Notes: generated by a model from the letters alone, not told the origin. A DNA stretch of 64,000 nt from JACKDX01 sp964640175 (GCA_964640175.1 CAZXFW010000009.1:47739-111738); one strand, 5' to 3'. Positions 25,100-34,400 are shown, numbered from the stretch's first letter. Numbers and translations: made by a program.

Positions 25100-27598
25100 C
25101 TAACCTGATGTTGCGAGCAATTGCTGCCAACCTTTCTCAGGTACTAAATTTAACCAGTTCTCGGGTGTTGGATCGACAGCGACAGATAGAGGAAGCACAT
25201 CGAAAATGTCTGGATTGTTTCCGGCGGCCGAAGGGCGGTTCATGCCTCTGGCTTCAGCCAACCATGTGGGAATCGCGGCTCCGTAGGATGTTCCGTTGAC
25301 TATGGTGATAACCCCATTGATGTTTTTGATATCAAGCCATCCATCCGCAAAGATCGGTGTCTGTCCGATAAAGCAGTTTTCAGTAGGGTTGCTTTGGCCT
25401 GTTTGTTCGCGAATTACCTGCGTTGCATTCTCGGACAAGAGCCACAATCCATCATCGGCGACAACGTACCGAAAGGAATGTGTAGCGCCTGGCGGAAGTG
25501 TTTTGGCCAAGTTAGGGAGAGTGTGTTCTGTGAGTTGTCCCACAAATCCCGCGTTGGCATCGGCTAGCAAGGATGCTGTCTCATCACGCGAGAGTAGACA
25601 TGGCTCACGTGGATCTGCCGGAAGCATGTAGCGTTCGGCATTGGGATAGTTGTCCAGCACCTGAGCTAACCCGATTACGGATACTGACGATAGACTTGAG
25701 GGTGAACGAAGCTGGTCCAGCACGGCACGAAGCTTTGCTTTTGAAGCTTGTGCCACGCGTAATGGAGCAAGGGTTACATTGCCACTGACTCTATACGCAC
25801 GTTCCAACACGCGTTGCACGGTTGCGGGTGAATTCCCGTAAAGCCATCCTCCAGCATTACGTAATACTGGGAGGGTGGCGCGGCTTACCCTTGTGAGCAA
25901 CGGCATTGCCAAAAAAATTACGGCCGCTTGTTTACCGAGATCGGAAAGGCTTTTAAGAAAATTGGCGTATTGCGCATCTTGCACGCGCTTATCGAGCAAT
26001 CCTCGATACCAAAATCCTGTTTGCACAAGGGATTGGTAGTGTTTGTAAATCGTGTACTCCGTAGCGACGGACCACGTCATGGGCGCAAAGAGCGTGAACA
26101 TGCCAAACGCATACAACAAGCGCGGCGTCCATGTGATGGTCACCCCCAATACTTTGGATGCAATTCCTGAGAACACTCCTGGGCCTGCCAACATCAAAGG
26201 AATCGATAGCCAGAAAATCCGGTTGCTCCATGTGTGTTGGCGATCTGCGCGCGTGGGCTCAGCCTCGACGAGGGTAGCCATTGGTTCTAGGCTTGGACAC
26301 ACCTGAAGAACTCGCGCTTTGATATCAAGGAATTGACCAAGTTCCGGAGCGTCTTTGAGACCATAAGTTGCGATCGTCGTGCGACTTTCGGCTATTTTTC
26401 TGTTGATTTTCGCACGTGCGATGCGCATGTCATGGGCGAATTCCTCGATGGTTTCTGTAGCGAGCGACGATGCTTGAAATCGTGGTTCAGCTAACTTGTG
26501 AAACAGTGTCTTATGCCATCCTACTGTAAGTGGTACGTGTAGAGCAGGCATCGAACCCAAGATGCGGTCGTATTCAAGCATATAGAGTTCTGCATCGACT
26601 TGAATCATCGTGTAAAGTTGCGCTAGCCGGCCGTGTTGCACAACAGGAGAATTCACATCGGAGTCCAAGGTAGCGATGATGTCCTCTGTAATATCGATGC
26701 AATAGTGTGTGAGCCCGCAGGCTCCAGAAGCAAAGGGTTCTCGCGTCTCTTGGTAGCAGCCGTCTAAAAAATCGAACGAAGTCGTGGATTCGATGGCATA
26801 AGGTGGAGTCCATGGATCCATACCCTCTTGCTGGGTGCAGTTGGGGACTACGTCGGGAAACACGCGTTCCTCGCCATCTATGATTGCGATGTTAGGAAGT
26901 GAGCTAAGTGCAAGTTTGATGCGATTGACTACGCTGCTGAATTGTAAATCGACCTTTGCGTCCTTTGCTTGGCGTTTGCTTTCCATCCACGCTTGTCGCC
27001 CCATCTCGGAGAACAGATAGTCATTGATGATATGTTGCTCATAATTGGCTCGGGTTGCATGTCGTTCTTGCGCTTGGATGAGAAGATCCTGGCGCAGCGC
27101 TCTTTCCCGCAGCGAACGAAATATCTCCAAGTCTCCCCGCTGAAGATCTTTGGCTTGAGGCGTTTCTAAAGGCTGTTCCTCTGTGCCGTAGACAAAGTGT
27201 TCATCCGTCTTCATGGCATGGTTCTGCATCTGAAGCATCTGTAAGCTGGCAAGCTTCATGGCCTGCACATAGCGACTGCGGGAATCGTTGGTGGTTCCTA
27301 CCTCACCGTTTTCAAGTACTGCCCATTGACCGCAGCCCACCTCTTCGATGGCTGCATCCGGAATCAATGCAGATTCGAAGACCTCTTGGCACTCAGCTTC
27401 TGCGGTCTGTTGACCCTGGGTCGACGTAAAGAAAGCTGGCTTGTGACAAGCGTTCAAAAGGTTGGCTGCATCCTTTACCACCTCACGGCTCGGGTCCGAT
27501 TGAGCCAACGCCGTGGCCGCGAACGCAGCCACCACGAGGCCTGCTTGCATGGACACACAGATCCATTGTTGTAGTTGGTACGTTCGTAAGCGTTGCAT
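25100..27598 (-). CDS. Large secreted or membrane protein of unknown function, operon gene 2
   Basis: The start is taken as the ATG at 27598 because a typical signal peptide follows (ICVSMQAGLVVAAFAATALAQ). Longer in-frame starts would overlap the preceding gene. The product has 832 residues. Residues of about 30-440 are soluble, helix-rich and contain about eleven cysteines. About 455-580 holds three or four transmembrane helices (IFWLSIPLMLAGPGVF, LLYAFGMFTLFAPM, AAVIFLAMPLL). The last 250 residues are soluble again with LIPxF-like and WL-rich segments. No family is recognised. As the only multi-helix member it may anchor the products of the neighbouring lipoprotein genes, but this is inference from gene order. 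Confidence 0.75.
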   Translation of the reverse strand: MQRLRTYQLQQWICVSMQAGLVVAAFAATALAQSDPSREVVKDAANLLNACHKPAFFTSTQGQQTAEAECQEVFESALIPDAAIEEVGCGQWAVLENGEVGTTNDSRSRYVQAMKLASLQMLQMQNHAMKTDEHFVYGTEEQPLETPQAKDLQRGDLEIFRSLRERALRQDLLIQAQERHATRANYEQHIINDYLFSEMGRQAWMESKRQAKDAKVDLQFSSVVNRIKLALSSLPNIAIIDGEERVFPDVVPNCTQQEGMDPWTPPYAIESTTSFDFLDGCYQETREPFASGACGLTHYCIDITEDIIATLDSDVNSPVVQHGRLAQLYTMIQVDAELYMLEYDRILGSMPALHVPLTVGWHKTLFHKLAEPRFQASSLATETIEEFAHDMRIARAKINRKIAESRTTIATYGLKDAPELGQFLDIKARVLQVCPSLEPMATLVEAEPTRADRQHTWSNRIFWLSIPLMLAGPGVFSGIASKVLGVTITWTPRLLYAFGMFTLFAPMTWSVATEYTIYKHYQSLVQTGFWYRGLLDKRVQDAQYANFLKSLSDLGKQAAVIFLAMPLLTRVSRATLPVLRNAGGWLYGNSPATVQRVLERAYRVSGNVTLAPLRVAQASKAKLRAVLDQLRSPSSLSSVSVIGLAQVLDNYPNAERYMLPADPREPCLLSRDETASLLADANAGFVGQLTEHTLPNLAKTLPPGATHSFRYVVADDGLWLLSENATQVIREQTGQSNPTENCFIGQTPIFADGWLDIKNINGVITIVNGTSYGAAIPTWLAEARGMNRPSAAGNNPDIFDVLPLSVAVDPTPENWLNLVPEKGWQQLLATSG

Positions 27599-27603
27599 GA
27601 CTT

Positions 27604-27894
27604 CTATCGTCGCCCGGGGTTTGGCTGGCACAGTAAGGTGTCCGGCTCGCAGAAGTGCCCTGAAGGACAATCCCAACTCGTGACACACTCTGGCGCTGAT
27701 TCTGCAATGGACTGTCCTTGGTTTTGTGATTCATCTGCGCTTTGTGGCGCACATGCCGCAAGGACAAGCGCGTAGAGCAGGGCTTGCCCTAACTTTCCAT
27801 GCCGTGGCGTGCTTTGTTCGTATCGTACCGAATTCTCAAAACTCATAGACATCCAACAACCCAACCACATTAATATGGTCAATAATTTCAACAT
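27604..27894 (-). CDS. Small Cys-rich lipoprotein, operon gene 1
   Basis: The reading frame of 96 codons has two possible starts, the ATG at 27894 and an ATG pair about 15 codons later, and neither has a strong ribosome binding site. A hydrophobic segment ends in the lipobox VLAACAPQ. After a Gln/Ser-rich linker, the short C-terminal module CVTSWDCPSGHFCEP plus a final cysteine matches the pattern of small disulfide-rich repeats common in myxobacterial surface proteins. The stop lies five bases before the start of the next gene, which argues that this small frame is real and heads the five-gene operon. The function is unknown. Confidence 0.65.
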   Translation of the reverse strand: MLKLLTILMWLGCWMSMSFENSVRYEQSTPRHGKLGQALLYALVLAACAPQSADESQNQGQSIAESAPECVTSWDCPSGHFCEPDTLLCQPNPGRR

Positions 27895-28028
27895 ATTACC
27901 AGAGGAAACCCGGACTCATGGCTGATTTTGATTTTCAATTTCAATTAAAAACGGCATCTGTCAAGTCGATTTTTTTCACGGTGCGCCATCAACCGAATTA
28001 TGAATGCGGTCGGCTTTCGTATACCGCT

Positions 28029-28056
28029 TTGAAAGTCGTAGAACTTTTCATAACAC
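28029..28056 (+). promoter_or_regulatory. Candidate promoter of the beta-CASP nuclease gene
   Basis: TTGAAA (28029-28034), a 16-base spacer and TAACAC (28051-28056) lie 28 bases before the ATG at 28084, with the ribosome binding site GGGAGG between. On the other strand a perfect TTGACA (27964-27959) could serve the leftward lipoprotein operon, but its -10 is unclear. Confidence 0.4.
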
Positions 28057-28083
28057 TAGGGGCCTGATTGGGAGGGCATTACC

Positions 28084-29445
28084 ATGAAACGCATCCGCTT
28101 TCTTGGAGCTACGGATACTGTGACAGGGTCGTGTTATTTGGTGGAAACGAACCGCTGCCGAGTATTGGTCGATTGTGGTCTTTTTCAAGGCTACAAAAAA
28201 TTGCGCGAACGCAATTGGGCAAAGCTGCAATTTAATCCTGCTGAAATTGATTCTGTCGTGTTGACGCATGCACACATGGACCATGCGGGGTTTATTCCAC
28301 GACTATGTAAGCTTGGGTTTACGGGGCGTGTGTATTGTACGAGTGGCACACATGATCTTTTGCACATTCTCTTACCGGATTCGGGGTACCTTCAAGAAGA
28401 GGATGCAAGGCGTGCAAATACTTATGGGTACAGTAAACACCAACCTGCTGAACCATTATACACCCAAGACGACGCAGAGGCGTGTTTATCACGGCTTGTC
28501 GTTCATCCATTCAATAAGAGTTTTGAGATAGTCTCGGGAATAAGTGCGACATTCACTCGGGCAGGGCATATTATTGGTTCGGGATGTGTGGTGCTTAACC
28601 TTGACGGAACGACGTTGACGTTTTCTGGGGATGTAGGTCGTCCGAATGATCCCATTATGAAGCCACCATCGCTGTTAGCCGCAACGGATTATTTGGTGAT
28701 CGAATCTACCTATGGTGATCGACGTCATCCCAATGAGAATGTAAGTGATACCATTGCGGAGGTTGTCAATGATACCGCTAAGAAAAAAGGAGTAATCGTT
28801 GTTCCGTCATTTGCGGTAGGTCGAGCACAACATCTTTTGCATTTGCTTGCTCAATTGCGTAAAGCTGATCGGATTCCAAATATTCCGGTTTATCTCGATA
28901 GCCCTATGTCGATTGATGCCACAGAAATATTTACGCGGCATAAGGAGGACCATCGCATTTCAGAAAATGAAGTGCGCGCCATGTGCCAGGTCGCTGACTA
29001 TGTTCGAACGTCAGACAAATCCAAGGCCATTGATGGGCGTCAGGGCCCGATGATTATCATTTCTGCAAGTGGAATGGCGACTGGGGGAAGGGTGCTGCAT
29101 CATTTAAAGCAATTTGCGCCTGATCCTCAGAACACGGTGCTTCTGGTCGGCTACCAAGCGGCTGGCACTCGTGGTCGTGCATTACTCGACGGTGCGGATG
29201 AACTCAAGATTCACGGGCAGTATGTTCCCGTTCGAGCGCGTGTTGCACATAGTGAAGGCCTTTCGGCGCATGCGGATTATGCTGAACTGATCGATTGGCT
29301 AAGGCCAGCTAACCTGAGACCGCGACGTGTGTTTGTGACCCATGGCGAGCACGCAGCTACGGATGCCTTCCGTCGACGTTTGGCTGATACGTTTCGTTGG
29401 GATGTTGTCGATCCAGATGACGGTGAAACGTTCGACCTAAGTTAG
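28084..29445 (+). CDS. Metallo-beta-lactamase/beta-CASP family RNA-processing nuclease
   Basis: This is a cytoplasmic zinc-dependent nuclease of the CPSF/YsiA type. The metal-binding motif HxHxDH is complete (His62, His64, Asp66, His67 in THAHMDHAG). Later ligands appear in RAGHIIGSG and FSGDVGR. The beta-CASP insert holds the typical VPSFAVGRAQ, IISASGMATGGRVLHHL and the C-terminal HSEGLSAHADYAELIDW. At 453 residues it is full length. Family members trim or cleave RNA; the substrate here is unknown. The ribosome binding site GGGAGG is eight bases from the ATG. The KefB-like antiporter gene begins 24 bases downstream, so the two may share a transcript. Confidence 0.93.
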   Translation: MKRIRFLGATDTVTGSCYLVETNRCRVLVDCGLFQGYKKLRERNWAKLQFNPAEIDSVVLTHAHMDHAGFIPRLCKLGFTGRVYCTSGTHDLLHILLPDSGYLQEEDARRANTYGYSKHQPAEPLYTQDDAEACLSRLVVHPFNKSFEIVSGISATFTRAGHIIGSGCVVLNLDGTTLTFSGDVGRPNDPIMKPPSLLAATDYLVIESTYGDRRHPNENVSDTIAEVVNDTAKKKGVIVVPSFAVGRAQHLLHLLAQLRKADRIPNIPVYLDSPMSIDATEIFTRHKEDHRISENEVRAMCQVADYVRTSDKSKAIDGRQGPMIIISASGMATGGRVLHHLKQFAPDPQNTVLLVGYQAAGTRGRALLDGADELKIHGQYVPVRARVAHSEGLSAHADYAELIDWLRPANLRPRRVFVTHGEHAATDAFRRRLADTFRWDVVDPDDGETFDLS

Positions 29446-29469
29446 CGTGTGTGTTACTAACGCAGGGGG

Positions 29470-31554
29470 ATGGAAGCACATGCATTTCTTGTAGTACTTT
29501 CCTCTGTGCTGGGCGTTGCTGCTGTAACGACTGTTGTCTGCCAGCGTCTGCATCTCCCTGTGGTTCTGGGTTACATCCTGGCAGGGTTTATTCTCGGTCC
29601 CCATGTGCCGATTCCTCTTATTGTGGATCGACACATCGTTCAGACGCTTTCAGAACTGGGTGTGATTCTGATTATGTTTTCACTTGGCCTGGAATTGCAC
29701 TTGGGGAAAATCGTCAAACTGGGCACTACAGCAGGAATCATTGCTGTAATGGAGTGCAGCCTGATGTTGTGGTTGGGGTTCACGGTGGGGCACTTTTTAG
29801 GCTGGAGCACCATTGAGAGTGTGTTTGCAGGTTCTATTGTTGCTATTTCCAGCACGGCCATCATTACCAAAGCATTTGAAGAATATAACGTTAAAGGGCG
29901 GCTTCGCGAGTTGGTTGTCAGCGTGCTTGTGGTTGAAGATTTAGTGGCTATTGTGCTGATGGCTGCACTGACCGCCGTTAGTTCAGGTTCGGGCCTTTCT
30001 GCTTTAGAAATGGCGATGGTAACAGGTAAGCTAGCGCTATTTTTAGTAGGACTGATGACGGTAGGGCTGCTTTTTGTGCCGCGTGCCATGCGGATGATTG
30101 TTCAGATTGGCCGTCCTGAAACTACACTTGTGGCTAGTATCGGGTTGTGCTTTGGCGTGGCATTACTAGCGCAAACGTTTGGTTATTCTGTCGCGCTTGG
30201 TGCATTTATTGCCGGCTCCCTGATTGCTGAATCGGGTGAGCAGCACCGTGTTGCACAGGTAGTTGAACCTGTGCGTGATATGTTTGCCGCTGTTTTCTTC
30301 GTTTCGGTAGGCGTGCTGATTGATCCTGGGTTGATCCTTAAAAATTGGCATGCAGTGGCACTGCTTAGTACGGTAGTCATTCTGGGAAAAATCCTAGGTG
30401 TTTCAGCAGGGGCATTTCTAACGGGCAATGGGGTGAGAACCGCGATTCAATCAGGGATGAGTTTGGCTCAAATTGGGGAGCTTTCGTTCATTATTGCAGG
30501 GCTTGGGATTTCGTTGGGTTCAGTGGATGCATTTTTGTATCCAGTGGCGGTGGCTGTTTCATCAATTACAACCCTAACCACTCCCTGGTTAATTCGGCTA
30601 TCAGGACCTGTTGCCAATTTTATCGATCGAAAATTACCTCATCCTCTACAAACGTTTGTCACGCTTTACGCAAGCTGGCTCGAAAAAGTGAGAAGTGGTC
30701 CACCTGAAATTACGCGTACTGCAATGATGCGTCGCTACATTCGGCTATTGCTTTTGGATCTTATTTTGTTAGCGGTTGTTGCTATTGGAACAACGCTTGC
30801 CATGGAGCGGCTCGCTGAGTTTATTGAGGGGAAGCTGCACAGTGATATTACTGTGGCACGAATCGTGGTGATCGTACTTGCCTTGGCTATTGGAGTGCCA
30901 CTGGCTGCCGGCGTGGTACGGGTGGTTCGGCGACTGAGTTTCACCATTGCGGAAATTGCTATTCCTGTTGTGCACACAGACATGGCCGATTCTGCAGCGA
31001 CATCACGTCGTTCATTGGCGGTGACGCTGCAGTTTGGCATTGTGCTTTTGGCGGGACTTCCCTTGCTTGTGGTCACTCAACCTGTTGTGGGGGGAATTTA
31101 CGGTTCCGCGTTTTTTGTTTTGCTGCTAGCCCTATTGGGCATTGCTATTTGGCGCGATGTTTCTGACCTTGAGGACCAAGTGCGCGCAGGCACACAAACC
31201 ATTGTTGCCACGCTTGTGACGCAAGCACGCAAAGGCAGGCCCCTTCAAAAATCGCAAGGCCATGCGCGGTCTACAGAAGCTCTCAAACACGTTGGTGAAT
31301 TGTTGCCAGGGCTTGGTAAACCAACCTCGGTCACGTTAACTAAAAAGAGTGCTTCTGTGGGAAAAACGCTTGCCGATTTAAACTTACGTGGCTTAACAGG
31401 GGCAACCGTCCTTGCCATCGCACGTTCTGAAAAAGGCTTACTTATTCCCACCGCGCAAGAGGTGCTTTTAGTGGGCGATGTTCTTGCACTTGCAGGCACG
31501 CACGATGCTATTGAGGTTGCAAAACATCTTCTTCTACACGGCAGCGAAGGGTAG
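29470..31554 (+). CDS. CPA2-family cation:proton antiporter, KefB-like, with TrkA-C domain
   Basis: This inner-membrane monovalent cation/proton antiporter is probably for potassium or sodium. Residues 1-380 form the CPA2 core (LPVVLGYILAGFILGPH, LGVILIMFSLGLEL, SSTAIITKAFEE, VVEDLVAIVLM). Residues of about 415-560 carry extra transmembrane segments, three or so, not present in the simplest members. The final 80 residues form a TrkA-C-like ligand-binding domain (SVGKTLADLNLRGLTGATVLAI, VLLVGDVLALAGT). No nucleotide-binding TrkA-N domain is evident between them. At 694 residues it is longer than a bare antiporter. The G-rich sequence before the ATG is very close to it, so the exact start is a little uncertain. 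Confidence 0.92.
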   Translation: MEAHAFLVVLSSVLGVAAVTTVVCQRLHLPVVLGYILAGFILGPHVPIPLIVDRHIVQTLSELGVILIMFSLGLELHLGKIVKLGTTAGIIAVMECSLMLWLGFTVGHFLGWSTIESVFAGSIVAISSTAIITKAFEEYNVKGRLRELVVSVLVVEDLVAIVLMAALTAVSSGSGLSALEMAMVTGKLALFLVGLMTVGLLFVPRAMRMIVQIGRPETTLVASIGLCFGVALLAQTFGYSVALGAFIAGSLIAESGEQHRVAQVVEPVRDMFAAVFFVSVGVLIDPGLILKNWHAVALLSTVVILGKILGVSAGAFLTGNGVRTAIQSGMSLAQIGELSFIIAGLGISLGSVDAFLYPVAVAVSSITTLTTPWLIRLSGPVANFIDRKLPHPLQTFVTLYASWLEKVRSGPPEITRTAMMRRYIRLLLLDLILLAVVAIGTTLAMERLAEFIEGKLHSDITVARIVVIVLALAIGVPLAAGVVRVVRRLSFTIAEIAIPVVHTDMADSAATSRRSLAVTLQFGIVLLAGLPLLVVTQPVVGGIYGSAFFVLLLALLGIAIWRDVSDLEDQVRAGTQTIVATLVTQARKGRPLQKSQGHARSTEALKHVGELLPGLGKPTSVTLTKKSASVGKTLADLNLRGLTGATVLAIARSEKGLLIPTAQEVLLVGDVLALAGTHDAIEVAKHLLLHGSEG

Positions 31555-31632
31555 CTCCATCGCTCTGTACGTAGGGGTGAGCTTATATACTATCGCCAAG
31601 CGAACGATTTCATCCTATAGTCTATCACTGCT

Positions 31633-32562
31633 TTGGAAACGAAACGGCCCGAATCGCAAACGTCCGCCCTTGGCTCTATTGAAGTCTATCAAGGTAACAA
31701 TCTCGATATCATTCGTACGTTTCCAGATGCATCTTATGATCTAATTTACATTGATCCGCCATTTAACACAGGACGGGCTCAGGCACGCACGCGAATTAAA
31801 ACCGAGCGGGACAACGATGGCGACCGCGTGGGCTTTCAAGGAAAGCGTTACCGCACCACGGTGCTTGGCTCAAGCGCCTATGCCGATAGCTTTGATGATT
31901 ATATGGCATTCTTGGTACCTCGGCTTGAAGAAGCATTTCGTCTGCTAACACCCACGGGGAGTTTTTTTCTGCATTTGGACTATCGTGAGGTCCATTATGC
32001 GAAAGTGGCGCTAGACAGCATTTTTGGCCGCGAGTGTTTCATCAATGACATCGTGTGGGCCTACGATTACGGAGCGCGCTCTACCAATCGATGGTCACCC
32101 AAGCACGACAACATCCTCTGGTATGCTAAAGACCCGTCAAAGTACACATTTAACTTTGATGAAATGGATCGCATTCCTTACATGGCACCATCTTTGGTAG
32201 GAGAAGAAAAAGCAGCACGCGGCAAAACACCTACGGACACGTGGTGGCACACCATTGTGAGCCCCAATGGAAAAGAAAAGACAGGTTATCCAACGCAAAA
32301 GCCTCTCGGCATTCTTACTCGAATCGTAAGAATACACTCTTGTCCGGGGGACAGGCTCTTGGATTTTTTTGCAGGAAGCGGAAGTTTCGGTGAGGCAGGC
32401 GCGAGCCTTGGTCGCCACGTTACTCTTGTGGACGAGAATCCAGAGGCGATTGAAACCATGCGAAGACGCTTTGTAGATTATCCGACAGGATTCAAGAGCA
32501 CTACGAAGGATTTATCCACGGTTTCAAAAACGGGCTCCCGCTTGAAGAACGATTTTTGCTAA
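31633..32562 (+). CDS. Orphan DNA methyltransferase (N6-adenine or N4-cytosine, beta class)
   Basis: This site-specific DNA amino-methyltransferase uses S-adenosylmethionine. The catalytic motif DPPF is at 41-44 (YIDPPFNTG). The cofactor motif FxGxG is near the C-terminus (DFFAGSGSFGEAG, 244-256). This order defines the beta class. The motif YPTQKPL at 219-225 is also typical. The region at about 130-200 should be the target-recognition part. The only possible start in this frame is TTG at 31633, because a stop lies 12 bases upstream. No restriction endonuclease or specificity subunit is nearby, so it is an orphan enzyme, possibly regulatory. Its 3' end overlaps the convergent gene by 39 bases. 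The recognition sequence cannot be read from the sequence. Confidence 0.92.
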   Translation: METKRPESQTSALGSIEVYQGNNLDIIRTFPDASYDLIYIDPPFNTGRAQARTRIKTERDNDGDRVGFQGKRYRTTVLGSSAYADSFDDYMAFLVPRLEEAFRLLTPTGSFFLHLDYREVHYAKVALDSIFGRECFINDIVWAYDYGARSTNRWSPKHDNILWYAKDPSKYTFNFDEMDRIPYMAPSLVGEEKAARGKTPTDTWWHTIVSPNGKEKTGYPTQKPLGILTRIVRIHSCPGDRLLDFFAGSGSFGEAGASLGRHVTLVDENPEAIETMRRRFVDYPTGFKSTTKDLSTVSKTGSRLKNDFC

Positions 32563-33333
32563 GAACGGATCGCCTACAAGTGGCAGGTGTTGTTCAAGGG
32601 AGAGATCGAGCCAGTGGATAGGGGTTACTTCAAGCCCAGCGAAGGCAACCGCGCGTGAAGCGCCCGATTCCGTGGCCAGGGGAACAGCCCCATAAATGCC
32701 AGTGCATAAACGAAAGTGACGGCTTATTATTAAGCCACCTGTTAAAGAGGCTTCGAGTTCACTGGCATTCATTGGATTGACAATGGGTCCAGGGCCACCT
32801 CCATGATGATGAGCCCCGTCCTTCGAAGAGAGTGCTTGGCCGTATGCAACCTGGCTATGAATAAACGCTTGTGCTGATTGCCATGCTAACCACAGGCCTG
32901 GCATTAGCATCACATGTCCCATGCCTAGATCGAGACTTGCATCTCCGGTGGGCAGAGTGCTTGCCATACCTATTCCGAGAGCCAAGGTGTTTTTGTCCAA
33001 GTATACAAGGGGGACCTTTACATCAAAGAGCAGATCTCCGATGCCGGAAACATCACTACCGTTTCGGGTCAATCCGTACGTTAGCAACCGTGTTCGTAGC
33101 TTTACCCACCGGTGCTGCCACTGGATGTTTACTCCAATGCCTTGGTAGTCGCCTTCGTATTGTTCAGTGCGATAGGTTGCAAACTCCGAATCAATACCTA
33201 GGCGTACCCCTAGAAGGCTTGAGTAGGATGGGCTTGATGTAGCGCAATGTTGAGCATGTGCGACGTTGGTGACAGTAGCTAGAAGGGGCGTTCCAAAAGC
33301 AAAGAGGAAAAAAAATTTTATGGAGCGCCGCAC
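32524..33333 (-). CDS. Outer-membrane-type beta-barrel protein, unknown substrate
   Basis: The start is taken as GTG at 33333 because AGGGGAG lies eight bases ahead, inside the end of the upstream gene. A GTG nine bases earlier has no spacing to that site. The product is 269 residues with a signal peptide (SIKFFFLFAFGTPLL to NVAHAQ). It has alternating short beta-like segments ending in an aromatic (LQAGARF), as expected for an outer-membrane barrel. It resembles the family of transporter-like proteins linked to aromatic degradation (MetA-type), but only in general form. It contains a His-rich loop (DGAHHHGGG) that could bind metal. It overlaps the cytochrome gene upstream by 16 bases, so the two are translationally coupled. 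Confidence 0.7.
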   Translation of the reverse strand: MRRSIKFFFLFAFGTPLLATVTNVAHAQHCATSSPSYSSLLGVRLGIDSEFATYRTEQYEGDYQGIGVNIQWQHRWVKLRTRLLTYGLTRNGSDVSGIGDLLFDVKVPLVYLDKNTLALGIGMASTLPTGDASLDLGMGHVMLMPGLWLAWQSAQAFIHSQVAYGQALSSKDGAHHHGGGPGPIVNPMNASELEASLTGGLIISRHFRLCTGIYGAVPLATESGASRAVAFAGLEVTPIHWLDLSLEQHLPLVGDPFLAKIVLQAGARF

Positions 33334-33770
33334 GCCAGCCACTCCCCTAGTGAGAATCGTTCTGTGGTTGAAGGGTAGGGCATTGCTGCCGTATGATGGG
33401 GGTTAGTATCTGTGCTCGAATCGTCGTGGACATGATCTTCGGGTGGCATGAAGGTGTTTGTGCTGTTAGGACCCGCCGCAGCCACGAGGTCAATGTGTTC
33501 TAGGTGAGTATTCTGAATTTCAGCCAGTGTATCGAAGTTGTGGTCGCTGGGCGCGCCGTGGCGCTCATGGCTTGGCAGCGAGCTTGAATGACAACTCACG
33601 CAATAAGTGTCCATGAATGCTTTGCCGAAATTATCATACGTGAGCGTTGACTCATCGGGGCAGGTTGCGCCACTGGGCTCACCTTCATGAGCCCCGTGTT
33701 CATGGCTATTAGTACAACTGGCAATCCCACACACCAGCAAGGCGCCTATACGCCATCGATTTATCCACAT
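33318..33770 (-). CDS. Monoheme c-type cytochrome lipoprotein
   Basis: The ATG at 33770 has AAGGAG nine bases ahead, so the longer frame upstream is discounted. The 150-residue product has a short signal sequence with lipobox GIASC (Cys19) and a His-rich stretch (SHEHGAH). A single heme c attachment site CVSCH is at 57-61. The sequence NTFMPPEDH may supply the distal Met ligand. It is probably an envelope electron carrier. The spacing to the RegA-type regulator gene upstream is about 90 bases, and it overlaps the barrel gene downstream. The neighbours suggest redox control of this unit by RegBA, but no binding site was identified. Confidence 0.85.
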   Translation of the reverse strand: MWINRWRIGALLVCGIASCTNSHEHGAHEGEPSGATCPDESTLTYDNFGKAFMDTYCVSCHSSSLPSHERHGAPSDHNFDTLAEIQNTHLEHIDLVAAAGPNSTNTFMPPEDHVHDDSSTDTNPHHTAAMPYPSTTERFSLGEWLACGAP

Positions 33771-33860
33771 CCTGTTTAACTCCTTGGTCAGCACGGCAAG
33801 GATAGGACAGCATGTGCCAAAAAGGGATGCGGTGAATTTGCGCACCCCCATTGGGCAGAG

Positions 33861-34400
33861 TCAGCGAATTGGTGGGTATTTAGCGAGCTTGTACTGCAGT
33901 GTTCGTCGATGCATGCCAAGCACACGGGCGGCTTTGGAAATATTTCCACCACAATCCCGAAGGACACGCTCAATGTGTTCCCACTCAAGCCTGGCCAACG
34001 AAGGAACATCATGGCGAAGCGCTTCTTCGTTGAGCTCATCATGGTCAGGCTCAAGTGCCAGTAAAATCTGTTCAGGTGTTGCGGGCTTGGTAAGATAATT
34101 GATGGCGCCAGATCGCATCGCATCTACAGCAGTTGCAATGCTTCCATAGCCGGTAAGTACTACAATAGCGATGTCAGGAATGTGTGTTTGTAGGTCTTTG
34201 ACCAGTATCAACCCGTGTTTGCCCGGCATACGTAAATCCACCACCGCACGTTCAAGTGTATGACGCTGTGCAATTTGCATGGCAGAGTCATAATCATGAG
34301 CCATAAACGTTCGAATGCCTCGCTCATGAAAGGCTCGTGCCAACCGTTCACGAAAACGTGCGTCGTCATCGACGATCAACGTAGGCGATTCATGCGTCAT
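33861..34400 (-). CDS. regA: Response regulator of the RegA/PrrA/ActR redox family
   Basis: This cytoplasmic DNA-binding response regulator is the partner of the adjacent RegB-type kinase. The receiver domain has the acidic triad DDD at 11-13, the phosphoacceptor Asp55 (VVDLRMPG), the conserved Thr in VLTGYGS and Lys in LTKPATP. A Pro-rich-like linker leads to a Fis-type helix-turn-helix at the C-terminus (GGNISKAARVLGMHRRTLQYKL). At 179 residues it is the family length. The ATG overlaps the kinase stop (ATGA), so translation is coupled. In proteobacteria this family controls respiration and energy genes in response to quinone and oxygen state. The targets here are inferred to include the neighbouring cytochrome genes. 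Confidence 0.92.
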   Translation of the reverse strand: MTHESPTLIVDDDARFRERLARAFHERGIRTFMAHDYDSAMQIAQRHTLERAVVDLRMPGKHGLILVKDLQTHIPDIAIVVLTGYGSIATAVDAMRSGAINYLTKPATPEQILLALEPDHDELNEEALRHDVPSLARLEWEHIERVLRDCGGNISKAARVLGMHRRTLQYKLAKYPPIR

